Assembly (NCBI GenBank): GCA_037127315.1
Contig: JBBBDQ010001918.1
Coordinates: 5,876,501-5,940,500, forward strand
Length of the DNA: 64,000 nucleotides
Reading direction: 5' to 3'
Source of the DNA: Ascarosepion bandense
Lineage: Eukaryota; Mollusca; Cephalopoda; Sepiida; Sepiidae
The translations under genes were made by a program, and so were the position numbers. Below the pieces are notes generated by a model. That model made no database searches and was not told where the DNA came from. It saw only the letters and a program-made list of their open reading frames with translations. Shown here in pieces: positions 42,181 through 51,347 of the stretch. Every line of letters starts with the position of its first letter. The first letter of the stretch is position 1.

Positions 42181-42775
42181 GGATATGCGTTGTGGTGCAG
42201 TGCATATCGTCTCGCAAAGTGTTATGGGGAAACACACCTATTCCTCAGATAATGTACTCTCGCTCCTATATTAATAAGAGTTAACAGGAAGTTCTTGGGA
42301 AGTTCATAGGAGTTCTTTAGATTTCTATTGGAGTTCAGTAGAACTACTAGGCAGTTGATATTAGTCGGCAGTTAGCCGAATACTGAAGAGTCATCTTTCA
42401 GTGGAAGATTACCAAGTTCCTAATAATTTGGGTACGTAAAGTTGATTAGCAACCGACATAGCACGATTATAATCTTCAGTGCGAAAACTGCTTCACAACA
42501 GAAATATAAATCGGGGAGCCGAGTTCAAATTCCAGTTGTATTACTTGCATCCACCTACGTACAAATACCTTTGGGAGAGATAATAATCCGTCACTTCTCT
42601 TCAGTTATGGGTTAAATAACAGGACAGATTGTGTTCTTTAGCTTTGGCTCGCGATCAGTCTACCGCAGAAAGTAATGGCAACACACTGCGGGATAATTTT
42701 CTGCCAGGTCAGTCATGTTTCTTTCGAGACATGATCGCCCAAGCCTGTATCTCGTATGGCACTTAACTGACTGAA
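42181..42775 (+). mobile_element. tRNA-derived SINE, copy 8, split by an LTR-like insertion
   Basis: The head (ATGCGTTGTGGTGCAGTGCA, 42185 on) stops near 42219. The body resumes at AAATCGGGGAGCCGAGTTC (about 42508) and runs to TATGGCACTTAACTGACTGA. The gap is 281 bp of unrelated sequence. Confidence 0.8.
42220..42500. mobile_element. Solo-LTR-like insertion (281 bp) in SINE copy 8
   Basis: Starts TGTTATGGGGAAACACACC and ends GCTTCACAACA: TG...CA ends with a TGTTRTG inverted match. A TATA-like CTATATTAATAAGAG lies about 45 bp in. The SINE on both sides defines the insert exactly. No clean target-site duplication is visible. Confidence 0.55.
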
Positions 42776-43031
42776 TGACAGATTATAGTGTGCGCGTGAA
42801 CACATGGTAATTATGCATCTCCCTTCCTTCTTTAGCGCATACGTTACGCCAATACGTCATACATAATGAACTATTGCGTTTTTTATCGCGTGAAAAGACG
42901 GAAAATCACGTCAGATACGATCCTTGAAACGAAAGGAAGAAAAAATGCCCTGTAAAATTCCTCATAAATAATAATTTTGATCACAGCGAAAGACGGAAAA
43001 GATATTATACTCTCTGTTTCATTTCAGTGAG

Positions 43032-43150
43032 GCTTACGGCCATATCACGTTGAATACACCGGTTCTCGCTTGATCACCGAAGTTAAGTAATGTTGAATCT
43101 GGTCAGTACTTAGACGGGTGACCGCTTGGGAATACCAGGTGCTGTAAGCG
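43032..43150 (+). pseudogene. 5S rRNA-derived sequence, full length
   Basis: GCTTACGGCCATATCACGTT, GATCACCGAAGTTAAG, GGGTGACCGCTTGGGAATAC and CAGGTGCTGTAAGC match 5S rRNA over about 119 nt with roughly a dozen differences. The internal promoter region is mostly kept, so RNA polymerase III could still recognise it. The context (SINE body directly downstream) argues against a true 5S gene. Confidence 0.8.
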
Positions 43151-43310
43151 TTTAGTGAAGGATGTGCGTTGGATATCAGCTTGGAAAGAGAAATCGGTGA
43201 GCCGAGTTCAAATTCCAGTTAAGTATCCTGCATTCACTTAAGCACTAGTACCTTTGGGAAAGGTATTAATCCGTCTCTTCCCTCGAGTTATGGGTTAAAT
43301 AACAGGGTCG
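43032..43310 (+). mobile_element. 5S-tRNA composite SINE, copy 1
   Basis: A 5S rRNA-derived head (43032-43150) is followed by a 13-bp linker and a tRNA-derived SINE body (43164-43310: GTGCGTTGGATATCAGC, GAGTTCAAATTCC, TTTGGGAAAGGTATTAATCC). The SINE 3' end is lost. The same 5S-linker-tRNA junction is on the minus strand at 44700-44898. Confidence 0.7.
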
Positions 43311-43530
43311 GACTTGGGAACCCTGCCCTTAAAAAAACAAATCCGAATGAGTCTTGATACTCGAAAAAGAAAAAAAGTATTACTAGACACAAAAACTTAT
43401 ATATATAAAAAAAACAACAATAAATTGTTGAAAGAAAAAGGTATTACCAGCAATAAATAAATAAAATTTAGTTGGCAATAAATGACCCGCCGAGATTGAT
43501 ATACCATAAAACAAACCAACCAACAATCAT
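43311..43530. repeat. Unclassified dispersed repeat, third copy
   Basis: AAGGTATTACCAGCAATAAA and TTGATATACCATAAAACAAA match the ends at 4025-4070 and 12040-12085. It lies directly after the composite SINE. Confidence 0.5.
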
Positions 43531-43624
43531 TTCAGTGAGATAAAGAAGGAAAAAATAAAAAGAAAGAAAGAGATTGAGAAAGAAAGAAAAATGAAGTCAA
43601 AATTAACGCAGGAAAGACCTGAAC

Positions 43625-44080
43625 TTTTCACAGATGCTTCTTCTCTTTCAGGACGTAGGCGATCAAGGACTTCCACTTAACCCTTATCTTTTGTTGCTGT
43701 TAACACTTTTCTCCTGTTACCTCTCCGAAACCCTTCCCCACCATCCCCTTGCTCAAGCCCATCAAGTACGCCTCACGTTGATTTCCCCTGTCTCTCTTTC
43801 CCTTTAGCCGTCCTATGAGTATTAGTCTCCAAGCCCTCCTTCCTCATTACGTGTACCAGAAATTTCAGCTCTCTCTTCCAAATGTTAAGTGTACCTTTTG
43901 CTTTCGTTTGCATCCTCTCTAAACCCCTGTCATTGGTAAAATGTTTGGTCTATGATATTCTCATCATCCTTCTGTAGAAACTCATTTTCTGTTGCTTCGA
44001 ATCTCTCCTTTGATGAGATTTTCCAGATTTCGCTGTCATATAGGAGGACAGATATTGTATTATATATTACCTTGAACAGC
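43625..44080 (-). mobile_element. RTE-type LINE 3' fragment, diverged
   Basis: TTCAGGACGTAGGCGATCA starts the reversed tail. The segments for RMMRIS and WFYRR-like blocks lie near 43965-44010, with several frameshifts. Confidence 0.75.
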
Positions 44081-44257
44081 AAAGATATGATTGACAAATA
44101 TATACGGCCGCAGAAACACAGGCGACAACCAGCTTTCTGTGATTAGTGTTAGAGAAAATCATTAGCTACAAAAGATTGCAATATGAACTCTGGTATAAAA
44201 TGGTTACTGAAATATTAGGCTTATAAATCACAGAAATTCATATGCTGTTGCCCTCAA

Positions 44258-44337
44258 GGACACATGGCCCAGTGGATATAGAAGTTGGTTAGTTCCAATG
44301 ACTTGACCCAAAGAGTTGTGAGTTCAATACCAGGATG
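44258..44337 (+). mobile_element. tRNA-like sequence, different family
   Basis: ATGGCCCAGTGGATA resembles an A-box and GTGAGTTCAATACCAGG a B-box, 45 bp apart, as in tRNA-derived SINEs. No cloverleaf is complete, so this is not a tRNA gene. Confidence 0.4.
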
Positions 44338-44419
44338 TACAAATCATTTAGAGAATTAAAACAAAAGGAGATAACTCATGACTAGCAGAAGTAGCTTCGG
44401 ACAAGGAATGAGAATGATA

Positions 44420-44600
44420 TACTCCAGCCATCGTAATAAAGGGTTCGGTTCAAAATTCTTAGCACCTGAAGAAGGCCGGAGCGTACAACGACCGAAATGT
44501 CGTGAAAATGCCAACAAAGATGAAAACACTAGTCCGAATAATGTAAATAATGTAAATACTACCTCATCTCAGAAGTATATCTTCGACTTCAGGTTATTTA
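44420..44600 (+). mobile_element. Penelope-like terminus, plus strand
   Basis: GGGTTCGGTTCAAAATTC, then CACCTGAAGAAGGCCGG, GCGTACAACGACCGAAATGT and CTACCTCATCTCAG match the minus strand of 5787-5935 in order and spacing. Confidence 0.5.
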
Positions 44601-44699
44601 AAGCCAGGCAATATTTTTTTAGATTGTAAAATATTTTCCTGATACAATGCCTACTAAATAAAGCGCAATTGGAGAGAGAATAGATAACATCTGAATTTT

Positions 44700-44898
44700 T
44701 CTAACGGTATTTGCGAGTAAGTGAATATAATAAAATCAACTGAAATTAGAACTAGACACCCCGATTTCCATTACTAAGCAGTTATCCATTACACCACCTG
44801 CACTTCTAAGCTTACAGCTACTGGTATTCTCAAGCTGTCATACATCTAGGCGCTGAAAATTATCAACGTTGCTTAACTTCGATGTTCGTACGAGAACT
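44700..44898 (-). mobile_element. 5S-tRNA composite SINE, copy 2
   Basis: Read on the minus strand: a diverged 5S-derived head (44898-44810, with AGAACTTCG-type gaps but ATACCAGTAGCTGTAAGC intact), the linker TTAGAAGTGCAG, then GTGGTGTAATGGATAACTGC and the SINE body to about 44700. Both composite copies share GCTGTAAGC, TTAG and GTG at the junction. Confidence 0.6.
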
Positions 44899-44911
44899 GA
44901 TCTAATCTAAT

Positions 44912-44940
44912 CTAAACTTATTTATAAATGGAAATTTGTC

Positions 44941-44976
<36 letters not shown>

Positions 44977-45672
44977 TGTTTGTGTGTGTGTGTGTGTGTG
45001 TCCCCGTTACCTATAGACTCCGAAATGGCTGAACCGATTTTCTTGAAAATTTACACAGTTGTACTAAAAGCGTCTCCGAGTGTTATTACCTAGGTTTTCT
45101 GTCGAGGTACCCCAGATAAATATCGAAAATCGATAATCGAAAAAATCGGGTTATAGAAGGAGTGGTCCGATTTTAATAAAATTTGATGCACTCATAGACA
45201 AAGACATAAGAAACGATATTCAGAAGTTTCAAGGTTTCAGTTATTACTGTATTGCAGAAAATCTATAATATATATATAAAAGCCAAGATGTTTCTGTGTG
45301 TGTCTGTTTATCTGCCTGTATGTCTGTATTTTTTCAGCCCTTTTATTTTAGATTTTGCTTCGGGTTTGGCTCTAAGTAGGTATAATTGTAGTTCTTAGTC
45401 TCAGCCATGATACCATTTACTCAGAGGAATTATTTAGCCTTCAAAATTCAGTTTACGACGAAAAAATTTTTATTTGATATCGATAGCAGGAAATGAAAAT
45501 TTGACTTACATCCATTCATTTTTCTTTCAGTTTTCCGTTTCGATTTAACTGGAAACAGCTATTGCATTTTAGTCTTTCGTGCCAACGTCCAAATAGTCTG
45601 AGCTCCAGGATTATGGATTAGTTTTAAAGCTTTCATTACACCCGAGCAACGCCGGGCTATACTGATAGTGTT
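44912..45672 (-). mobile_element. Dispersed repeat, 'GCTCGGGTGTAA' family, copy 5 (long form)
   Basis: Starts AACTTATTTATAAATGGAA and ends CCCGAGCAACGCCGGGC, TATACTGATAGTG. Has the long-form middle segment also seen in copies 2 and 4. Confidence 0.8.
44944..45001. repeat. (TG)n microsatellite inside dispersed repeat copy 5
   Basis: About 28 TG units with two interruptions, at the same internal position as in copies 2 and 3. Confidence 0.95.
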
Positions 45673-46059
45673 TAATAAAACTAAACGAGATATTCCAAAA
45701 TATGGACAGCATAATAAAAACAATCTACTCAGGTAGGTTAAATAAAGGACTTGATTGTTACCTCCATTGACAAGCAATTTATGATAGTCGGAGAGCACAA
45801 CAGCAGAAATGTCTTGATAATAAAAAAAAACTATTTCACTATTTGCCCATTCCTAGAGACCTAAGAGGTGTTCTACCCCGGGTCATGATGGACTTGGAAA
45901 AAACAAAAATTAAGACGTGATCCCACGCTTTTAAATCAGAGTTCAGATTTTTTGAAGTGATATTACTTGAGTTTACGCTTAGAGCAGCTGATCGTTTTAT
46001 GACTACCGTTAACTGAAAATATCTCAACCCCTAATTTCGAAGCAATTTTTTATGCCTAC
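45673..46059. other. No gene seen
   Basis: No recognised repeat; short chance frames only. Confidence 0.5.
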
Positions 46060-46265
46060 ACAAGACGAGACTACTATGTGATGTTCGTTCTTCTCTATGC
46101 CAGCGAGTGCTGGGCGATCTCTTCAGTGATGAGGGAGAGACTCGGAGCATAAGAAAAGTGGTAATACAGCGGGATGCTAAAGATATCATGGACCGAGCAC
46201 TTGAGTAACGGAAAGATGCGGAAGAGGATGCAAGCGAGAAGACAACTCATGCTTGGCATCAGAAA
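46060..46265 (+). mobile_element. RTE-type LINE fragment
   Basis: GTGATGTTCGTTCTTCTCTA, GCCAGCGAGTGCTGGGC and ATGGACCGAGCACTTGAG match the SVLQYG, ECW and WTEH region of the LINE. It ends at AGAAAGAGACCACTTTTC. Confidence 0.7.
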
Positions 46266-46480
46266 GAGACCACTTTTCTTCAATTGGAGTAGATAGACTA
46301 AGCTATCGCCCGGTTCACACTCCACCCATGTCTATTGAACAGGTGAAGAGGCTCATCCCTTGTTCCCTGTTTAGGATGTGGTTTCCGGCTTTCTTTTTTC
46401 CAATCTTTTCACTTTTCAGTAGCCCCCTGCACATTAGTGGTGTTACCACCTTGCTCGGTGTGATATGATTAACAAAAAAT
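46263..46480 (+). mobile_element. SINE-like element, single head unit plus LINE-type tail
   Basis: TAGACTAAGCTATCGCCCGG starts the head. The tail is GTAGCCCCCTGCACATTAG ... TGATATGATTAAC. One head unit, versus two in the copies at 19362, 25819 and 48840. Confidence 0.75.
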
Positions 46481-46702
46481 AAAATAAAATCATCTTTGAT
46501 GGTTGATGTCCTTCTGTTAATATCCCTGTAACCTCTTTGAAGATGGCTCATGTGAGCCGAAAGCTTAGAATCAGCATATTAAAAAATTATCCAAATTTTG
46601 GACAATTTTTGTCATTATTTTCATCTGAAATTCAAGCAAAATACGATGTTTAGAACGGTTCATGATTAAACATAATAGACATTCATTATCTGTTATATTT
46701 AA
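46481..46702 (+). mobile_element. Penelope-like terminus plus start of coding region
   Basis: Matches 38520-38750: TTTGAAGATGGCTCATGTGA, GCCGAAAGCTTAGAA and CATGATTAAACATAATAGAC. Both copies stop at a TTATATTTAA-(TA)n border. Confidence 0.65.
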
Positions 46703-46709
46703 CTATATA

Positions 46710-46754
<45 letters not shown>
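46703..46754. repeat. (TA)n microsatellite
   Basis: About 25 TA units with one TG. Confidence 0.95.
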
Positions 46755-46756
<2 letters not shown>

Positions 46757-47457
46757 ATCCACAGACAGATATGCTTCGCTGTATCACAGCTCATCAGTAC
46801 GTTTAGACTCCAATTGCTTTTAACCCAGGATTGAAACCCGACTGAACTGGCGCCAGTCGGCGATTCTACTTCTGGGCTATGAGCGTTCGGTAGAAGAAGG
46901 AGGACGTTTTAGCGTGTAAATTGTCATTATACCCGCCCAATAGCCAGTGTGCTCTAATCCATTACTGACTGAGCGATGCGTACATGCCAGAGTAGCTATT
47001 GTTTTCAATGTCTATCATTCTTTCACAGTGCTCAATCAGGGTGTGAGAGCTTAAATAGTCTCTCTCTCTCTCTCTCTCTTTTTCTCTCTCTCTCTCTATA
47101 TATATATACCAGTTTAATTAGAAACGACTGACAAGTTACTGCGGTTAAGATTTTGTTTAATTTTTCATGTGTTCTTATAACTTTCTTCTTTTCTAGAAAT
47201 AAATTATCTAGAAATGCTTTGAATGTCTGAGCGATTTCAGTTATACATTTAGCCATTATATAATTTTATTTTTACTTTTAACTGAAAGTATGGTTTCTTT
47301 TATGTATGTTTGCCGACTTAATGGAATTTTTATTTTACGAAACCGGTATTCATAGTTGATATCGTTGAGTGTTTTAGTTTTCATTTTTTTTATAATGCTT
47401 TTATTATTTGTAAACTTTGTTTTGACATGTAAATGATACTTATATATATATATAGTG
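46755..47457. other. No supported gene; (TC)n at 47059-47098
   Basis: GTTCAATCCTGGGTT-like wording (AACCCAGGATTGAAACCC, 46829-46846) could be a B-box on the minus strand of an old tRNA-derived element. Otherwise unassigned. Confidence 0.4.
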
Positions 47458-48075
47458 TAATCAGGTGCCCCTGCCGTTCTCCTCAGTGTTCTTGACAAGC
47501 TCCAAAGGAGAGTCTGTAATGTGATAGGTACTGATCTGGCGACTCTTCTGCAGCCACTTTCCCATCGTCGAAATGTGGCCTCCCTCTGTCTCTTCTATAA
47601 ATACTTTCATGGCTTCTGCTCGGATGAGCTTAAGTCACTGATGCCTCCTCAACAGGTGTTTACCCGTGCAACCAGACTGGCAATTGGGTCCCACCCATTC
47701 ACAGTCAGGTTAGCCAAACGCAGACGACAATTCAACTCCCGCAGCTTCCTCTCTCGCACTTCCCGCCTGTGGAATTCACTCCCGTATTCTTGCTTTCCTG
47801 ACGGCTACGACCTCCAGAAATTTAAAAGCAAAGTTAATACTCACCTACTAACCACTGGACTCTAGCTCTCTCCCCTCCCCTGTATAATCTTCACGTTCTC
47901 TCCGCCCATGTATCTGTCATTGCACCTGATTTCTCAGCTTTCTATTGTTCCTTTCTAACTAGCTTGTACTCCTCACTCTTTTCTAATTAATCTTTCTACA
48001 TTTATGTAACCCCCTGCACATCAGTGGCGTTTCTGCCTTGCTCGGGGTGAAATGATTAAAAAAAAAAAAATAAAT
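47458..48075 (+). mobile_element. CR1/L2-like LINE, 5'-truncated insertion
   Basis: Open from about 47467 to 47865: GAPAVLLSVLDKLQRRVCNV, LLQPLSHRRNVASLCLFYK, HPFTVR, SRTSRLWNSLPYSCF, YDLQKFKSKVNTHLLTTGL and a stop. Then a 200-bp 3' UTR with CCCCCTGCACATCAGTGGCG and GGGGTGAAATGATTAAAAA. The LDKLQRRV and RLWNSLP motifs are typical of the end of CR1/L2/Rex-type reverse transcriptases. This is the best-preserved reference in the window for the 110-bp satellite. Confidence 0.85.
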
Positions 48076-48566
48076 AAATTAGTAATTCTGAAATATAACG
48101 ATATAAAACGTCTAAACTGATCTATCATTTTTTTCTCATCAGAACCAAAATATCGGAAAGAAAAAAAAACTAAAAAACAAAGGCTAAAGAATTACAGCCC
48201 TTAACTAATGTTCAATAAAAGCAACAAATTTTAAAGGCATATTGCCATTATGCCTTCCAACCACCCCTTCATTTTCCAGAGAAATGATTCCCAAGGGTTT
48301 AATGTGTACCGATTCCAAACCCTTCAGGATATGGTCGGTATTAACCTTATTCAACACTGAGAACAATTCCGGGTGATCAAACCGGGCATACTGCTAGTTT
48401 TTTAAAATACCCAGCTATCGCTGAACCTAATATATTAAGATACCAATTTAAATTATTCAACATTCCTTAGCGAATATTGGTTGGAACATCTTGGTTAATC
48501 CGTATCTCCAACTTTTGACACGTTATGCCAGCATAATCAGAATCGTACTGACCTCAAAATTCATTT
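48076..48566. other. No gene seen
   Basis: AT-rich; no recognised repeat. Confidence 0.5.
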
Positions 48567-48833
48567 TAGTGCGATACGTGATACACGCTTGGGCGATCAT
48601 GTCTCGAAAGAGACATGACTGACTGAGCAGAAAATTTTCAGGCAATAGTTTGCTATTATTTTCTACAGTAGGCCGGTTGCCAGCGAAAGCTATAGAACTC
48701 AATCTGTCCTGCTATTTATCCTATAGATGGAGGGAGAAGTGACGGATTAATACCGTTTTTCTGGTATTTTCGCGTAAGTGAATGCAGCGAATTCGAACTC
48801 AGCTCTCGAATTTCTCGTTTCGAACAGATATTT
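48567..48833 (-). mobile_element. tRNA-derived SINE, copy 9
   Basis: Contains GCGATACGTGATACACGCTT, the CATGTCTC/GAGACATG hairpin and the body; the tRNA-like head is partly lost next to a SINE-like insertion at 48840. Confidence 0.8.
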
Positions 48834-48839
48834 TTTTTT

Positions 48840-49205
48840 GTTGTTTTTTATTAATCATATCACCCCAAGCAAGGCGAAAATGCCACTGATGCGCAGGGGG
48901 CTACGTAAATGTGAAAAGATTGAAAAAGAGAAAAACCAGAAACCACATCCTAAACAGGAAACAAGGGATGAGCCTCTCCACCTGTTCAATAGACGTGGGT
49001 GGAGTGTGAACCGGGCGATAATTTAGTCTATCTACTCCAATTGAAAAAAAAAGAAAAGTGAAAAGATTGGAAAAGAGAAAACCAGAAACCACATCCTAAA
49101 CAGGAAACAAGGGATGAGCCTCTTCACCTGTTCAATAGACGTGGGTGGAGTGTGAACCGGGCGATAGTTTAGTCTATCTACTCCAACTGAGTCTATCTAC
49201 TCCAA
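48840..49205 (-). mobile_element. SINE-like element with dimeric head and LINE-type tail
   Basis: The tail CACCCCAAGCAAGGCG and CAGGGGGCTACGTAAATG comes first on the plus strand, followed by two head units about 146 bp apart and an extra partial GTCTATCTACTCCAA. Confidence 0.75.
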
Positions 49206-49602
49206 TATACACTGCACCAAAACGCACATCGCAAATTTCAAAATTAATTTGATGATTAGGCGGAAAATTATTCTCTGTCGGTTTCTACATAGTTCGGACG
49301 CTAAAGACAATATGTGGATTGGTGTAATAAAAAATGTTTCATAAACTGAAATTTGCTTAGCAAATCTCGCTCGAAAGTACATTCTCACAGACGAGTGCGT
49401 GGCGGTACGCGCGTAAACGCCCACATACCAAAAAATAATACACAAAAATCTTTCGCCAATACGTGTAGAAAAAAGAAAAATGGAGAAATATAAACACCCA
49501 GTTTATGATACCCACTGAAGAGTGGACGGACGGGTCTGTCTATCAATCTCGGAGTCGGAATGCTGAAAGTAACACTAATCAGTTAAGTGACAATCGTTTA
49601 GT

Positions 49603-49604
<2 letters not shown>
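49206..49604. other. No gene seen
   Basis: Chance frames only; unassigned. Confidence 0.5.
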
Positions 49605-49641
<37 letters not shown>

Positions 49642-49646
49642 AACTA

Positions 49647-49684
<38 letters not shown>

Positions 49685-49705
49685 TAGTTATATATATATA
49701 TATAT
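49605..49705. repeat. (TA)n blocks with palindromic TAACTAAACA arms
   Basis: Three TA blocks are separated by TTTGTAACTAAACA and TGTTTAGTTA; the inner block is flanked by a perfect 10-bp inverted pair. Confidence 0.85.
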
Positions 49706-50490
49706 TAATCCTTTCACCCCTAAGAAAGGCAGAACTGCCTCTGGTGCACTGGGGGTTACGTAATAGGTGAGTGATGAGAAAGAGGAACAAGTTACAAAGG
49801 AGTCAGAGAATGAGTAAGAACAGGATGAGAATACAGGTGTGAAGAGAGCTGCATGAGAGTGGAGTGGAGTGGAGTGTAAAGAAGAAAATGATGCAAGGGT
49901 TGTCAGGGAAATGATGTGAGTCAAGAAGATAAGAGATGGCAATTGACTTTGCATTTAAATCCTTAGAGATTGTCAGGGAAGAAAGTATACGGAAGGGAAT
50001 TTTACAAGTACGAAATGCAGGCAAAAAAGCTGCTAGGTTAGAACTGTGGTTATATTTGATTGATTTCAATGTAAATGGGTGGAGCATAGTTGCTAATTTA
50101 GTAGCTCGAGTAAATTCATTCAGCGGGGACACTAGAGAGCTAAGTTCGTCAAAGCAGAAACCGTGAAAGTATTTGTAGAAGAGACAGAGGGAAGCCACAT
50201 TACGTAGGTGAGAAAGTGAGTGGAGTTAAGCTACCATGTCGGGATCACTTACATTAGAGATACTTTGCTGGATTTTGTCAAGAAGCCCGAGACGAATAGC
50301 AGGGGCACCAGACCAGATGTGACAGCACTATTCAATGCACGAGCGGATGGGAGATTTTAAGATAGATTTAGACGAGGAAAAATTCCTAGCCCTACAAAGG
50401 GTACCAACCTTCCGCACAGCAGATTTAGCTACAGATTTAGTGGAATTATCCCACGTGAGATCAGCTGATAGATTTAGATCTAGGACCTGT
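49705..50490 (-). mobile_element. CR1/L2-like LINE, longest fragment
   Basis: On the minus strand: WDNSTKSVAKSAVRKVGTLC, RSCIEYCCHIWSGAPAIRL, LLDKIQQSISNV, NVASLCLFYKYFHGFCFDEL, FTRATKLATMLHPFTLKS, then the UTR and a CACCCCTAAGAAAGGC tail (plus sense). It reaches further 5' than the other copies, into the thumb region of the reverse transcriptase. Small frameshifts. Confidence 0.85.
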
Positions 50491-50615
50491 TAATTCTGTT
50501 TATGCTCTGTCTGTGATATCGAGCACTTTATTGCAAAGACTGCCTGCCTTAAACACCATTTCTCTCAATATTCCACTGACTCTCAGTATTATTCGTTTTA
50601 TACCATCTTTGACAC

Positions 50616-50619
<4 letters not shown>

Positions 50620-50700
<81 letters not shown>
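50620..50700. repeat. (TA)n(TG)n compound microsatellite
   Basis: About 15 TA followed by about 26 TG units. Confidence 0.95.
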
Positions 50701-50703
<3 letters not shown>

Positions 50704-50808
50704 AAACGCGAGCGTTTTTTATTATAAAAATAATCAAGACGTTTAAGATTTTGTTTTTCACCTATACACATTTCTCTCGCTGGCAGAACGACAATCTTCC
50801 CACCACAC

Positions 50809-50813
<5 letters not shown>

Positions 50814-50864
<51 letters not shown>
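50814..50864. repeat. (TA)n microsatellite, left of the inverted repeat
   Basis: About 25 TA units. Confidence 0.95.
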
Positions 50865-50868
<4 letters not shown>

Positions 50869-50890
50869 AACGAAATATTTGCAACAGTCA

Positions 50891-51210
50891 AATCATTAAT
50901 TTAAAACCATGCTCAATATAAAATTAGAGCAATGAATATTTATTATAAATTTGACTTTAGAACATGTACAAACTACAATCTGCTACAAAATTGTACATTT
51001 TGTTTCGACATTGAAACAACGTCTCATCGGGTAGTTAGTAATAAATGGTTCCTTTATTATTAACTACCTGATGAGACATTTTTCTTTCAATGTCGAAACA
51101 AAATGTACAATTTTGTAGCAGATTGTAGTTTGTACATGTTCTAAAGTCAAATTTATAATAAATATTCATTGCTCTAATTTTATATTGAGCATGGTTTTAA
51201 ATTAATGATT
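50891..51210. repeat. Large head-to-head inverted repeat with hammerhead-like core
   Basis: The left arm (50891-51044) and right arm (51054-51210) are reverse complements over about 154 bp, with a 9-nt loop and one cluster of mismatches. The right arm holds CTGATGA (51067-51073), a 6-bp stem GACATT/AATGTC and GAAAC (51094-51098). Both outer sides border (TA)n. No protein is encoded. Confidence 0.85.
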
Positions 51211-51241
51211 TTGTAGTATGCTGTAGTTTTTACATGTTCTA

Positions 51242-51245
<4 letters not shown>

Positions 51246-51318
<73 letters not shown>

Positions 51319-51347
51319 ATTTATATATATATATATATATATATATA
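51246..51347. repeat. (TA)n(TG)n(TA)n compound microsatellite
   Basis: TA to 51289, TG to 51316, a CAATT spacer, then TA to 51347. Confidence 0.95.

Noticed and set aside
43032..43150. Functional 5S rRNA gene
   Set aside because: About a dozen differences from 5S, no oligo-T terminator directly after, and a SINE body fused downstream.
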